From contig NW_026262679.1 of assembly GCF_021869535.1 (NCBI RefSeq), forward strand, positions 78,923,143-78,987,142: 64,000 nucleotides of DNA. The letters are read 5' to 3'. This document shows positions 15,626-28,466 of the stretch, piece by piece. The translations under genes were made by a program, and so were the position numbers. The DNA comes from Mytilus californianus. Taxonomy: Eukaryota; Mollusca; Bivalvia; Mytilida; Mytilidae. Each line of letters opens with the position of its first letter. The first letter of the stretch is position 1. Below the pieces are notes generated by a model that was not told the DNA's origin, searched no databases, and worked only from the letters and a program-made list of their open reading frames with translations.

Positions 15626-16035
15626 GGTATAAACCCTAAACAATGTTCATACACCAATGAGACAGAGTTATTCGATGGGTATAAATCCTAAAAAATGTTC
15701 ATACACCAATTAGACAGAGTTATTCGATTGGTATAAACACTATATAACGTTCAAACAACAATGAGACAGAGTTATTCGATGGGTATAAACCATATTTATC
15801 GTTCATACATAAATGAGACAAAGTTTTCGATGGGTATAAACCCTATATGAAGTTTATACACCAATGAGACAGAGTTATTCGATGGGTATAAACCCTATAT
15901 AACGTTCATACACCAATGAGACAGAGTTATTCGATTGGTATAAACCCTAAACAATGTTCATACACCGATGAGACAGAGTTATTCGATGGGTATAAACCCT
16001 ATATGAAGTTTATACACCAATGAGACAGAGTTATT

Positions 16036-19000
16036 CGATGGGTATAAACCCTATATAACGTTCATACAGCAATAAAACAGAAATGATTGATTGGTATAAA
16101 CCCTAAACAATATTCATACACCGATGAGACAGAGTTATTCGATGGGTATAAACCCTATATAACGTTCAAACAACAATGAGATAGAGTTATTCGATGGGTA
16201 TAAACCCTATTTATCGTTCGTACATAAATGAGGCAAAGTTTTTCGATGGGTATTAACTCTATATGAAGTTTATACACCAATGAGACAGAGTTATTCGATG
16301 GGTATAAACCCTAAACAATCTTCATACACCGATGAGACAGAGTTATTTGATGGGTATAAACCTTATATGACGTTCATACACCATAGAGAAAGAGTTATTT
16401 GATCGGTATAAGCCCTAAACAATGTTCATACACCAATGAGACAGAGTTATTCGATGGGTATAAATCCTATTTACCGTTCATACACCAATGAGACAGAGTT
16501 ATTCGATGGGTATAAACCCTATATAACGTTCATACACCAATCAGACAGAGTTATTCGATGGGTATAAACCCTATATAACGTTCATACAACAATGAGACAG
16601 AGTTATTCGATGGGTGTTAACCCTATATAACGTTCATACACCAATAAGACAGAGTTATTTGATGGGTAAAAACCTTAAACAATGTTCATACACCGATGAG
16701 ACAGAGTTATTCGATGGGTATAAACCGTATATGACGTTCATACACCAATGAGACAGAGTTATTCGATGGGTAAAAACCCTATATAACGTTCATACAACAA
16801 TGAGACAGAATTTTTTTCGATGGGTATAAACCCTATATAACGTTCATACACCAATAAAACAGAGTTATTCGATGGGTATAAACCCTAAACAATGTTCATA
16901 CACAGATGAGGCAGAATTATTCGATGGGTATAAACCTCTTATGACGTTCATACACCATAGAGAAAGAGTTATTCGATGGGTATAAACCCTAAACAATGTT
17001 CATACACCAATGAGACAGAGTTATTCGATGGGTATAAACCCTAAACAATCTTCATACACCGATGAGACAGAGTTATTTGATGGGTATAAACCTTATATGA
17101 CGTTCATACACCATAGAGAAAGAGTTATTCGATGGGTATAAACCCTAAACAATGTTCATACACCAATGAGACAGAGTTATTCGATGGGTATAAACCCTAA
17201 ACAATGTTCATACACCAATTAGACAGAGTTATTCGATGGGTTTAAACCCTATATAACGTTCATACACCAATAAGACAGAGTTATTCGATGGGTATAAACC
17301 CAAAACAATCTTCATACACCGATGAGACAGAGTTATTTGATGGGTATAAACCTTATATGACGTTCATACACCATAGAGAAAGAGTTATTCGATGGGTATA
17401 AACCCTAAACAATGTTCATACACCAATGAGACAGAGTTATTCGATGGGTATAAACCCTAAACAATGTTCATACACCAATGAGACAGAGTTATTCGAAGGG
17501 TATAAACCCTATATGACGTTCATACAACAATAAGACAGAGTTATTCGATGGGTATAAACCCAAAACAATGTTCATACACCAATGAGACAGAGTTATTCGA
17601 TGGGTATAAACCCTAAACAATGTTCATACACCAATGAGACAGAGTTATTCGATGGGTATAAACCCTAAAAAATGTTCATACACCAATTAGACAGAGTTAT
17701 TCGATTGGTATAAACACTATATAACGTTCAAACAACAATGAGACAGAGTTATTCGATGGGTATAAACCATATTTATCGTTCATACATAAATGAGACAAAG
17801 TTTTTCGATGGGTATAAACCCTATATGAAGTTTATACACCAATGAGACAGAGTTATTCGATGGGTATAAACCCTATATAACGTTCGTACACCAATGAGAC
17901 AGAGTTATTCGATTGGTATAAACCCTAAACAATGTTCATACACCGATGAGACAGAGTTATTCGATGGGTATAAACCCTATATGAAGTTTATACACCAATG
18001 AGACAGAGTTATTCGATGGGTATAAACCCTATATAACGTTCATACAGCAATAAAACAGAAATGATTGATTGGTATAAACCCTAAACAATGTTCATACACC
18101 GATGAGACAGAGTTATTTGATGGGTATAAACCTTATATGACGTTCATACACCATAGAGAAAGAGTTATTTGATCGGTATAAGCCCTAAACAATGTTCATA
18201 CACCAATGAGACAGAGTTATTCGATGGGTATAAATCCTATTTACCGTTCATACACCAATGAGACAGAGTTATTCGATGGGTATAAACCCTATATAACGTT
18301 CATACACCAATCAGACAGAGTTATTCGATGGGTTTAAACCCTATATAACGTTCATACACCAATAAGACAGAGTTATTCGATGGGTATAAACCCAAAACAA
18401 TGTTCATACACCGATGAGACAGAGTTATTCGATGGGTATAAACTTTATATGACGTTCATACACCAATGAGACAGAGTTATTCGAAGGGTATAAACCCTAT
18501 ATGACGTTCATACACCAATTAAACAGAGTTATTCGATGGCTATAAAACCTAAATAATGTTCATACACCAATGAGACAGAGTTATTCGATGGGCATAAATA
18601 CTATATAACGTTCATACACCAACGAGACAAAGTTATTCGATGGGTATAAATCCTATATGATGTTAAAACACCAATGAGACGAAGTTTTTAGATAGGTATA
18701 AACCCTATACATCGTTTATACACCAAAGAGACAGAGTTATTCGATGGCTATAAACCCTATATGACGTTCATAAACCAATTAGACAGAGTTATTCGATGGC
18801 TATAAAACCTAGACAATGTTCATACACCAATGAGACAGAGTTCTTCGATGGGTATAAATACTATATAACGTTCATACACCAACGAGACAGAGTTATTCGG
18901 TGGGTATAAATCCTATATGACGTTAAAACACCAATGAGACGAAGTTTTTAGATAGGTATAAACCCTATACATCGTTAATACACCAAAGAGACAGAGTTGT

Positions 19001-19890
19001 TCGGTCGGTATAAACCCTATATAATGTCCAAACAACAATGAGACAGAGTTATTCGATGGGTATAAACCCTATATAACATTCATACAGCAATAAAACAGAG
19101 TTGTTCGATTGGTATAAACCCTAAACAATGTTCATACACCGATGAGACAGAGTTATTCAATGGGTATAAACCCTATATCACGTTTAAACAACAATGAGAC
19201 AGAGTTATTCGATGGGTATAAACCCTATTTATCGTTCATACATAAATAAGGCAAAGTTTTTCGATGGGTAAAAACCCTATATGAAGTTTATACACCAATG
19301 AGACAGAGTTATTCGATGGGTATAAACCCTATATAACGTTCATACAGCAATAAAACAGAAATGGTTGATTGGTATAAACCCTAAACAATGTTCATAAACC
19401 GATGAGACAGAGTTATTCGATGGGTATAAACCCTATATAACGTTCAAACAACAATGAGATAGAGTTATTCGATGGGTATAAACCCTATTTATCGTTCATA
19501 CAAAAATGAGGCAAAGTTTTTCGATGGGTATTAACTCTATATGAAGTTTATACACCAATTAAACAGAGTTATTCGATGGCTATCAAACCTAAATAATGTT
19601 CATACACCAATGAGACAGAGTTATTCGATGGGTATAAATACTATATAACGTTCATACACCAACGAGACAGAGGTATTCGATGGGTATAAACCCTATTTAT
19701 CGTTCATACATAAATGAGACAGAGTTATTCGATAGGTACAAACCCTAAACAATGTTCATACACCGATGAGACAGAGTTATTTGATGGGTATAAACCTTAT
19801 ATGACGTTCATACACCATAAAGAAAGAGTTATTCGATGGGAATAAACCCTAAACAATGTTCATACACCAATGAGACAGAGTTATTCGATG
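16036..19890. repeat. Second large satellite duplication, copy B2
   Basis: This copy is almost base-for-base identical to B1; the only difference I found by eye is TTCTTCGATGG at 18841 against TTATTCGATGG at 14581. The match ends near 19890, where the next monomer is of the TAAATCCTATTTACCG type instead of TAAACCCTAAACAATG. Confidence 0.88.
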
Positions 19891-22119
19891 GGTATAAATC
19901 CTATTTACCGTTCATACACCAATGAGACAGAGTTATTCGATGGGTATAAACCCTATATAACGTTCATACACCAATTAGACAGAGTTATTCGATGGGTTTA
20001 AACACTATATAACGTTCAAAAAACAATGAGACAGAGTTATTCGATGGGTATGAACCATATTTATCGTTCATACATAAACGAGACAAAGTTTTTCGATGGG
20101 TATAAACCCTATATGAAGTTTATACACCAATGAGACAGAGTTATTCGATGGGTATAAACCCTATATAACGTTCATACACCAATGAGACAGAGTTATTCGA
20201 TTGGTATAAACCCTAAACAATGTTCATACACCGATGAGACAGGGTTATTCGATGGATATAAACCCTATATGACGTTCATACACCAATGAGAGAGAGTTAT
20301 TCGATGGGTATAAACCCTATATGACGTTCAAAAACCAATGAGACAAAGTTTTTAGATAGGTATAAACCCTATACATCGTTTATACAACAATGAGACAGAG
20401 TTATTCCATGGGTATAAACCATATTTATCGTTCATACATAAATAAGACAAAGTTTTGCGATGGGTATAAACCCTATATGAAGTTTATACGCCAATGAGAC
20501 AGAGTTATTCGATGGGTATAAACCGTATATAACGTTCATACACCAATAAGACAGAGTTATTCGATGAGTATAAACCCTAAACAATGTTCATACACCGATG
20601 AGACAGAGTTATTCGATGGGTATAAACCCTATATGACGTTCACATACCAATGAGACAGAGTTATTCGATGGGTATAAACTCTATATGACATTCATACACC
20701 AATGAGACAGAGTTATTCGATGGGAATAAACCCTTTATAACGTTCATACACCAATAAGACAGAGTTATTCGATGAGTATAAACCTTATATGACGTTAATA
20801 CACCAATGAGACAGAGTTATTCGATGGGTATAATCCCTATATGACGTTCATACACCAATGAGACAGAGTTATTCGATGGGTATAAACACTAAACAATGTT
20901 CATACACCGATGAGACAGAGTTATTCGATGAGTATAAACCTTATATGACGTTCATACACCAATGAGACAGAGTTATTCGATGGGTTTAAACCCTATATAA
21001 CGTTCAAACAACAATGAGACAGAGTTATTCGATGGGTATAAACCATAATTATCGTTTAACATAAATGAGACAAAGTTACGATGAGTATAAACCCTATATG
21101 AAGTTTATACACCAATGAGACAGAGTTATTCGATGGATATAAACCCTGTATAACGTTCATGCACCAATAAGACAGGTTTATGTTGAGCATGTTGGGGACA
21201 ACCTTTCCAGATGGGGAATGGTCCATCTCCAAGAAAATAAAGATGAACAAACAAAGACGACACATGGTCAAGATCCCTGCCTAACTGTACAGGAGCACAA
21301 TGTGGCTGGGTTAAACCAGATTTATGTACATATAATCCTTCCATCTTTGTCTTAATCAAGATGGTACAATTGCAATAAATGGACACAAGTTGAAAAAATA
21401 ATACAAAAGATTGGAAAATAGGTAGCCTCTGTGACAGTTCATTGCAATATCATTATTTAAATTTGGCTTTTAATTATAATTTTGGTTATAATTTTATATC
21501 TATTATATTTTCACATGATTATAACAAGATTTTTTTTATCTTTGCAGAAAGTATAAATTGGTTACTCATGTTAAGTGCACAGGAGATTAAGTAAAACACT
21601 TGGAAATGACAGATGACCACAGATGTCCGACTTGAATGGAGAAGCAGTTTGGAAATTTTAGTCTGAGAAGAGCTGATACTGCTGAAAAAAATCCAAAACA
21701 TACAGGTAGGAGCTAGCTAGACTACAATAGAAATGTATTTACTCTCAACTCAATACAATATCCATCTTAATCCAATATTATCATTTCCATGGTACTTTTT
21801 TGTATTTTCAAAAATATATGCTTTTGATAAGGATTTTTGTTCATATATATGAAAATGACTGAAACCAGATGTTTCCATTACCGGTTATGAGTAAAATACT
21901 GGCTAACAACTTATACATTAATCATTTATTAATTGATTGTTGTTTGCCTCATTTCCAGTAGCAAATATTTTATGCAAATTCAGGACGATCCGGCTTCGTA
22001 GAGACCAGTTTTATTTTTGGGCCAAATAAACCACAAAATGTACCTTTTCCTGTGAAAATTTTTAGTTTACATGTTTGGTTTTTTTTTGTTTTTGTCATTT
22101 AACAGTGCAACCACTTGTG

Positions 22120-22470
22120 ATAAGTTACTGCTGTCTTAAATTTCGCAGGTTAACAGCCTTTCTTGTTACTGTTTATGTACTGCTTATATATTAACATTGT
22201 AGCACTTCTCAGTGACTAGATAGAGTTGTAGCTTTTCATCAATGTTAGCAGCAGCTAAATATATGTATTCTGTCTTAATCGGAATGACACCAGCATGACC
22301 AGGTTGTGATACTCCAAAGTTTTTTTCTATGAATATCATCCATAATCTGAATTGGAATTGCATATTTAGCTGTAATATTTCTCTTTTATTCATTTTCAGC
22401 TGATCATGCATGATTATGTACAAATTTGATAACAGCTAGGATAATTATATAGCTGTTGTTCAATCACTGT
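22120..22470. repeat. 340-bp internal repeat of the 3.65-kb block (copy 1 of 4)
   Basis: This segment contains CAGGTTAACAGCCTTTCTTG and CACTTCTCAGTGACTAGATA. It occurs twice in each full block, at about 22120-22470 and 24320-24670 in C1 and at about 25770-26115 and 27960-28310 in C2. The first and second copies within a block are far more different from each other than corresponding copies between blocks. The internal duplication therefore came first and the 3.65-kb duplication second. Confidence 0.8.
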
Positions 22471-23211
22471 GTCTGTTTTTATGCTTCTAAAATAAATGCA
22501 TGGGACATAATCATACATGTATTCTAAACTGTTGGTAGAGTGAACAAAATTTCATAAAGCTTTTTTTCAGAATGTCGAACGGATAAGTTATCAGTATCAG
22601 ATGCCTAATGATCTGAAGTAGTCCTGTTGTCCTTGACCTTGATTTAAAGACTAAATAAACAAATTGTATTATCAAGGTGTGAGGTCTACTACTTTTTTTA
22701 ATTTAAGAAAAAAGTTGGGTATATTTGCTTGAAAGAAATACATGCCTGTTTTACAGTTTCCACCTCACTTTAAGCTTTACAATTGATCATGTTAAGGTGA
22801 CAGGATTTACCTGACCTTGACCTCATATTTATTTATCAGTATAGTTTTTGTGGCACATGAAATAAGATTTCCATATCAAAGGTTGTCTGTGGTAAATGAA
22901 TAAGCAGAAGTGTTCTATATGTTTATTTATCTACTTTTATTGTAACGAGAGAAATCAGAAAAAATGGCAACAAGTTTAAACTCTGTTACATAATATGCAT
23001 ATTTTATAGTTGTCTACAAGATAATCTTAATAATGTTGACTGACTGAAAAGAAATTTGAGTAAGTACACGCAGTAGTTGAATACTATTCATGATACGTAT
23101 GGCGAAGTTAAGCCGGTCTCTGTGTTTAGGGTTCACAGATGCTATACCTCCCTTTTAGGTATAGTAACGTCCCCTACCATACATATCAAGTATCTTCTAC
23201 TATTTGTACGA

Positions 23212-23252
23212 ACTGAGTGGGTATGCTCAGTGAGCCTAAGCCTGGTGGCTCA
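23212..23252. other. Pair of abutting hairpins in copy C1
   Basis: ACTGAG-tgggtatg-CTCAGT at 23212-23231 is followed by TGAGCC-taagcctggt-GGCTCA at 23231-23252; the two stems share one base. The same pair is preserved unchanged in C2 at 26855-26895. A structured RNA or a recombination or cleavage site is possible, but no known family is recognised. Confidence 0.5.
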
Positions 23253-24056
23253 ATCTGACCAAGCGCGGTGGCAAGGTCATTTTATAATTATTTTAGTTGG
23301 AAAATGAGGTAAATTTTACCTAATTTTTTATCCATTTTGGAATGGGGGGCAAAGGGAATATTTACTTTTAATAACAAAATTTTTAAATTGTACAGGAGAC
23401 TGTTTTTATCTTTTTTCAGTTAAAATTAAGCCCCCAAGTCAAATCATAGACTTAAAAACTGGTACTCCAAAAGGAAAAGATAGGTGTCTTACTGTGGGCA
23501 TTTGTCTTGGTGAACTAGCACCTTAAAGTCCAGCTAACCCACAGGCCGGCTGGCTAGTACAAGCAGACAGGTATTTTTTTAAATACCATTTGGCATTCTT
23601 AAACTTTGGCATTTTTTCATTTGGCTTTTTGCTTTAAATATTAACTACTTGGATTTTATTACCATTTGGCATTTTTCATTTACATTTTTTTCATTTTTTG
23701 CAACATATTTTTTCATCAACACACCAAAAAACTTCAAAATTAAGAGTTAAATATACACTTTTGGCATTCATAATGATTATCAATCAAAATAGCATTCTAT
23801 TTTAAAATTTACATTACACAATTTGGCTTTCTGTAACCTTGGCTGTTAATCTTTTGTAGGAATGCTATGTTGACCATTATGTGTAGAAAATAAAAAACTA
23901 CATTTTTCAAAAGTGGCTCAGTATCATATATCTAATATATAGTTCATTTCAGTTACTTTTAAATTTCGTTCATATTTTTTAAAATCTTCTTCCATTTCTG
24001 GTACATCTTATAAAAATTGTATTCATCTACTAACCAACTTTTCTGATAGGGACTTA

Positions 24057-24213
24057 ACACCAAGCAGAAGGGGAATAGGTGATAGGTGGCTAAGGTTGTT
24101 ATGAAAGGGTGAAAGGGTGAGGAAAGGAGGGAGAAAAAGAGAATGATTGAGAGGGTGAGGGTATATGATTGAGAGTGGTATGTAGAGAGGGAGAGAAGGT
24201 GTGAGAGAATGTG
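24057..24213 (+). other. Polypurine tract in copy C1
   Basis: About 155 bases are overwhelmingly A and G on the plus strand, with many GGG and GAGAG runs, for example GAAAGGGTGAAAGGGTGAGG. Such tracts can adopt triplex (H-DNA) structures, and the GGG clusters could form loose quadruplexes; this is inference from composition only. Confidence 0.7.
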
Positions 24214-24689
24214 ATTGCATAGTAAGGACATGATGTACTGGTCTAATGGAAGTGCAGTTTTCTGTTTAGTCTCATGTAGTTTCTGTTTTCTTCAGTAATC
24301 TGTTAATTTTAATAATTAAATTACTGCAGTCTAAAATTTCACAGGTTAACAGCCTTTCTTGTTACTGTTTATGTGCTGCTTATATATTAACATTGTAGCA
24401 CTTCTCAGTGACTAGATAGAGTTTTATACTTTTTATCAATTTAAGCAGCAGTTTCTGTATATATAAATACATCCTGTCTATTTCGGAATGACACCAGGTT
24501 CTATTTTTTTTATATTGAGAAATTTTCTTTTCTTTCAATAATCTGAATTGGAATTCATTTTTAGCTGTTAGGTTTCTCTTTTAATCCTTTTCAGGCTGAT
24601 CATGATTTTGAGGATGATTTACAAATTTGAGGATATCAATATACTGTTGTTCAATCACTGACAACTGTCCACCAGCTTACAAATGAAGT

Positions 24690-24830
24690 GGATGTAAGCA
24701 ATTATAAGCCACTGTACAGCCTTCAAAATTGTGAAAAATACACACTGTATAGTAAGCATAAAAGGCCCCATCATGAAAAATGTGAAACAATTCAAACAAG
24801 AAAAATAACAGCCTATTTATTAAGTTTCAT
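24690..24830 (+). repeat. SINE-like dispersed repeat segment (C1/C2 junction)
   Basis: The segment contains AAGCATAAAAGGCCCCATCA, AACAATTCAAACAAG and AATAACAGCCTATTTATTAA. It matches in order the segment at 54050-54120 (AAAAGGCCCC, AACTAACAGCCTGATTTATG). I associate this series with a widespread bivalve dispersed repeat. A second copy is at 28325-28466. Confidence 0.6.
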
Positions 24831-26854
24831 GTTTATGTTGAGCATGTTGGGGACAACCTTTCCAGATGGGGAATGGTCCATCTCCTCCGAGAAAATATAG
24901 ATGAACAAACAAAGACAACTAACAACACATGGTCAAGATCCCTGCCTGACTGTACAGGAGCACAATGTGGCTGGGTTAAACCAGATTTATGTGCATATAA
25001 TCCTTCCATCTTTGTCTTAATCAAGATGGTATAATTGCAATGAATGGACACAAGTTGAAAAAATAATACAAAAGATTGGAAAATAGGTAGCCTCTGTGAC
25101 AGTTCATTGCAATATCATTATTTAATTTTGGCTTTTAATTATAATTTTGGTTATAATTTTATATCTATTATATTTGCACATGATTATAACAAGATTTGTT
25201 TTATCTTTGCAGAAAGTATAAAATGTTTTCTCATGTTAAGTGCACAGGAGATTAAGTAAAACACTTGGAAATGACAGATGACCGCAGATGTCCGACTTGA
25301 ATGGAGAAGCAGTTTGGAAATTTTAGTCTGAGAAGAGCTGATACTGCTGAAAAAAAATCCAAAACATACAGGTAGGAGCTAGCTAGACTACAATAGAAAT
25401 GTAATTACTCTCAACTCAATACAAGATCCATCTTAATCCGGTTATATCATTTCCATGGTACTTTTTTGTATTTTCAAAAATATATGCTTTTGATAAGGAT
25501 TTTTTGTTCATATATATGAAAATGACTGAAACCAGATGTTTCCATTACCGGTTATGAGTAAAATACTGGCTAACAACTTATATATTAATCATTTATTAAT
25601 TGATTGTTGTTTGCCTTTTTTCCAAGAGCAAATATTTCATGCAAATTCAGGACGATCCGGCTACTTAGAGACCAGTTTTATTTTTGGGCCAAATAAACCA
25701 CAAAATGTACCTTTTCCTGTGAAAATTTTTAGTTTACAGTTGTTCAACAGTGCAACCACTTGTGATAAGTTACTGCTGTCTTTAATTTCGCAGGTTAACA
25801 GCCTTTCTTGTTACTGTTTATGTGCTGCTTATATATTAACATTGTAGCACTTCTCAGTGACTAGATAGAGTTGTAGCTTTTCATCAATGTTAGCAGCAGC
25901 TAAATATATGTATTCTGTCTTACTCGGAATGACACCAGCATGACCAGGTTGTGATAATCCAAAGTTTTTTCTATGAATATCATCCATAATCTGAATTGGA
26001 ATTGCATTATTAGCTGTTATATTTCTCTTTTAATCTTTTTCAGCTGATCATGCATGATTATGTACAAATTTGATAACAGCTAGGATAATTATATAGCTGC
26101 TGTTCAATCACTGTGTCTGTTTTTATGCTTCTAAAATAAATGCATGGGACATAATCATATATGTATTCTAAACTGTATGTAGAGTGAACAAAATTTCAAA
26201 AAGCTTTTTTTCAGAATGTCGAACGGATAAGTTATCAGTATTCTGATGCCTAATGATCTGAAGTAGTCCTGTTGTCCTTGACCTTGATTTAAAGACTAAA
26301 TAAACAAATTGTATTATCAAGGTGTGAGGTCTACTACTTTTTAAATTTAAGAAAAAAGTTGGGTATATTTGCTTGAAAGAAATACATGCCTGTTTTACAG
26401 TTTCCACCTCACTTTGACCTTTACAATTGATCATGTTAAGGTGACAAATTTACCTGACCTTGACCTCATATTTATTTATCAGTATAGTTTTTGTGGCACA
26501 TGAAATAAGATTTCCATATCAAAGGTTGTCTGTGATAAATGAATAAGCAGAAGTGTTCTATATGTTTATTTATCTACTTTTATTGTAACGAGAGAAATCA
26601 GAAAAAATGGCAACAAGTTTAAACTCTGTTACATAATATGCATATTTTATAGTTGTCTACAAGATAATCTTAATAATGTTGACTGACTGAAAAGAAATTT
26701 TAGTAAGTACACGCAGTAATTGGATACTATTCATGAAACGTATGGCGAAGTTAAGCCGGTCTCTGTGTTTAGGGTTCACAGATGCTATACCTACCTTTTA
26801 GGTATAATAACGTCCCCTACCATACATATCAAGTATCTTCTACTATTTGTACGA

Positions 26855-26895
26855 ACTGAGTGGGTATGCTCAGTGAGCCTAAGCCTGGTGGCTCA
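26855..26895. other. Pair of abutting hairpins in copy C2
   Basis: The stems and loops are the same as in C1, with no substitutions in either stem, in a block that has accumulated changes elsewhere. Confidence 0.5.
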
Positions 26896-27697
26896 ATCTG
26901 ACCAAGCGCGGTGGCAAGGTCATTTTATAATTGTTTTAGTTGGAAAATGAGGTAAATTTTACCTAATTTTTTATCCATTTTGGAATGGGGGGCAAAGGGA
27001 ATATTTACTTTTTATAACAAAATTTTTAAATTGTACATGAGACTGTGTTTATCTTTTTTCAGTTAAAATTAAGCCCCCAAGTCAAATCATAGACTTAAAA
27101 ACTGGTACTCCAAAAGGAAAAGATAGGTGTCTTACTTTGGGCATTTGTCTTGGTGAACTAGCACCTTAAAGTCCAGCTAACCCACAGGCCGGCTGGCTAG
27201 TACAAGCAGACAGGTATTTTTTTAAATACCATTTGGCATTTTTAAACTTTGGCATTTTTTCATTTGGCTTTTTGCTTTAAATATTAACTACTTGGATTTT
27301 ATTACCATTTGGCATTTTTCATTTACATTTTTTTCATTTTTTGCAACATATTTTTTCATCAACACACCAAAAAACTTCAAAATTAAGAGTTAAATATACA
27401 CTTTTGGCATTCATAATGATTATCAATCAAAATAGCATTCTATTTTAAAATTTACATTACACAATTTGGCTTTCTGTAACCTTGGCTGTTAATCTTTTGT
27501 ACGAATGCTATGATGACCATTATGTGTAGAAAATGAAAAACTACATTTTTCAAAAGTGGCTCAGTATCATATATCTAATATATAGTTCATTTCAGTTACT
27601 TTTAACTTTCGTTCATATTTCTAAAATCTTCTTCCATTTCTGGTACATCTTATAAAAATTGTATTCATCTACTTACCAACTTTTCTGATAGGGACTT

Positions 27698-27855
27698 AAC
27701 ACCAAGCAGAAGGGGAAAAGATGATTGGTGGTTAAGGTTGTTATGAAAGGGTGAAAGGGTGAGGAAAGGAGGGAGAAAAAGAGAATGATTGAGAGGGTGA
27801 GGGTATATGATTGAGAGTGGTATGTAGAGAGGGAGAGAAGGTGTGAGAGAATGTG
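27698..27855 (+). other. Polypurine tract in copy C2
   Basis: This is the counterpart of the C1 tract. It is nearly identical except that its first 35 bases carry several substitutions, such as GGGGAAAAGATGATTGG. Confidence 0.7.
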
Positions 27856-28324
27856 ATTGCATAGTAAGGACATGATGTACTGGTCTAATGGAAGTGCAGT
27901 TTTCTGTTTAGTCTCATGTAGTTTCTGGTTTCTTCAGTAATCTGTTAATTTTAAATAATGAAATTACTGCTGTCTAAAACTTTACAGGTTAACAGCCTTT
28001 CTTGTTACTGTTTATGTGCTGCTTATATATTAACATTGTAGCACTTCTCAGTGACTAGATAGAGTTGAAGCTTTTCATCAATTTTAGCTGTAGTTTCTGT
28101 ATATTTAAATACATCCTGTCTATTTCGGAATGACACCAGGTTCTAATTTTTTTTTTTTATATTGAGAAATTTTCTTTTCTCTCAATAATCTGAATTGGAA
28201 TTCATATTTAGCTGTTAGGTTTCTCTTTTAATCCTTTTCAGACTGATCATGATTTTGAGGATGGTTTACAAATTTGAGGATATCAATATACTGTTGTACA
28301 ACTGTCCACCAGCTTTCAAATGAA

Positions 28325-28466
28325 GTGGATGTAAGCAATTATAAGCCACTGTACAGCCTTCAAAATTGTGAAAAATACACACTGTATAGTAAGCATAAAA
28401 GGCCCCATCATAAAAAATGTGAAACTATTCAAACAAAAAAATAACAGCCTATTTATTAAGTTTCAT
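28325..28466 (+). repeat. SINE-like dispersed repeat segment (C2/C3 junction)
   Basis: This is the same segment before the third copy of the block. It lies directly upstream of the longest open stretch in the block, and the open frame runs from it across the junction. Confidence 0.6.

Larger units (their letters stand above)
1..21175. repeat. 52-bp satellite DNA array, about 400 monomers
   Basis: The whole interval is a head-to-tail array of a 52-bp unit and is open at the left window edge. Each unit contains ATTCGATGGGTATAAACCC followed by a variable segment and TTCATACACCAATGAGACAG. The variable segment comes mainly as CTATATAACG or CTATATGACG, as CTAAACAATG, or as ATATTTATCG. The CTAAACAATG type is usually followed by CACCGATGAG rather than CACCAATGAG, and the types often alternate, which gives 104-bp and longer higher-order periods. 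The core GGGTATAAACCC is a near-palindrome and becomes the perfect palindrome GGGTTTAAACCC in some units. Because 52 is not a multiple of three, any reading frame shifts at each monomer, so the short open frames here are not genes. I see no gene, promoter or transposon inside apart from the embedded 86-bp modules. A centromeric or heterochromatic role is possible but is not shown by the sequence. Confidence 0.97.
21176..24830. repeat. 3.65-kb tandem block, copy C1
   Basis: This is unique-looking DNA that follows the satellite directly; the junction is ...AATAAGACAG then GTTTATGTTGAGCATG. The whole interval recurs as C2 with an offset of 3655 bp at the left end. The copies differ by scattered substitutions and small indels, with identity roughly in the mid to high nineties by eye, so this duplication is older than those in the satellite. 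Contents in order are a short coding-like stretch (about 21180-21390), a 340-bp internal repeat, paired hairpins near 23212, a T-rich stretch with repeated ATTTGGCATT, a polypurine tract, the second internal repeat and a SINE-like stretch. I see no convincing gene. Confidence 0.9.
24831..28466. repeat. 3.65-kb tandem block, copy C2
   Basis: This is the second full copy. It starts at the same GTTTATGTTGAGCATG as C1, but here it is preceded by the SINE-like segment (24690-24830) instead of by satellite. Compared with C1 it lacks a few tens of bases near 25740, where C1 has TTTGGTTTTTTTTTGTTTTTG before the CAACAGTGC sequence. Confidence 0.9.

Noticed and set aside
1-21175. Array looks superficially like a CRISPR locus because of short regular repeats.
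   Set aside because: The whole 52-bp unit repeats; there are no unique spacers, and the genome context is eukaryotic.
1-21175. TAAACCCTAAAC in many monomers recalls the plant-type telomere repeat CCCTAAA.
   Set aside because: It occurs once per 52 bp and never in tandem, and mollusc telomeres are expected to be TTAGGG.
1-21175. ATTCGATGGG recalls the TTCG part of a CENP-B box.
   Set aside because: The required CGGG half and central A are missing, so it does not fit the box.
23077-23307. Open frame of 76 codons present in both 3.65-kb copies (23077-23307 and 26720-26950).
   Set aside because: The frame overlaps the paired hairpins, shows no domain, and its conservation is explained by recent duplication.
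23959-24231. Overlapping minus-strand frames rich in Ser, Leu and Pro.
   Set aside because: They are the low-complexity reading of the polypurine tract.
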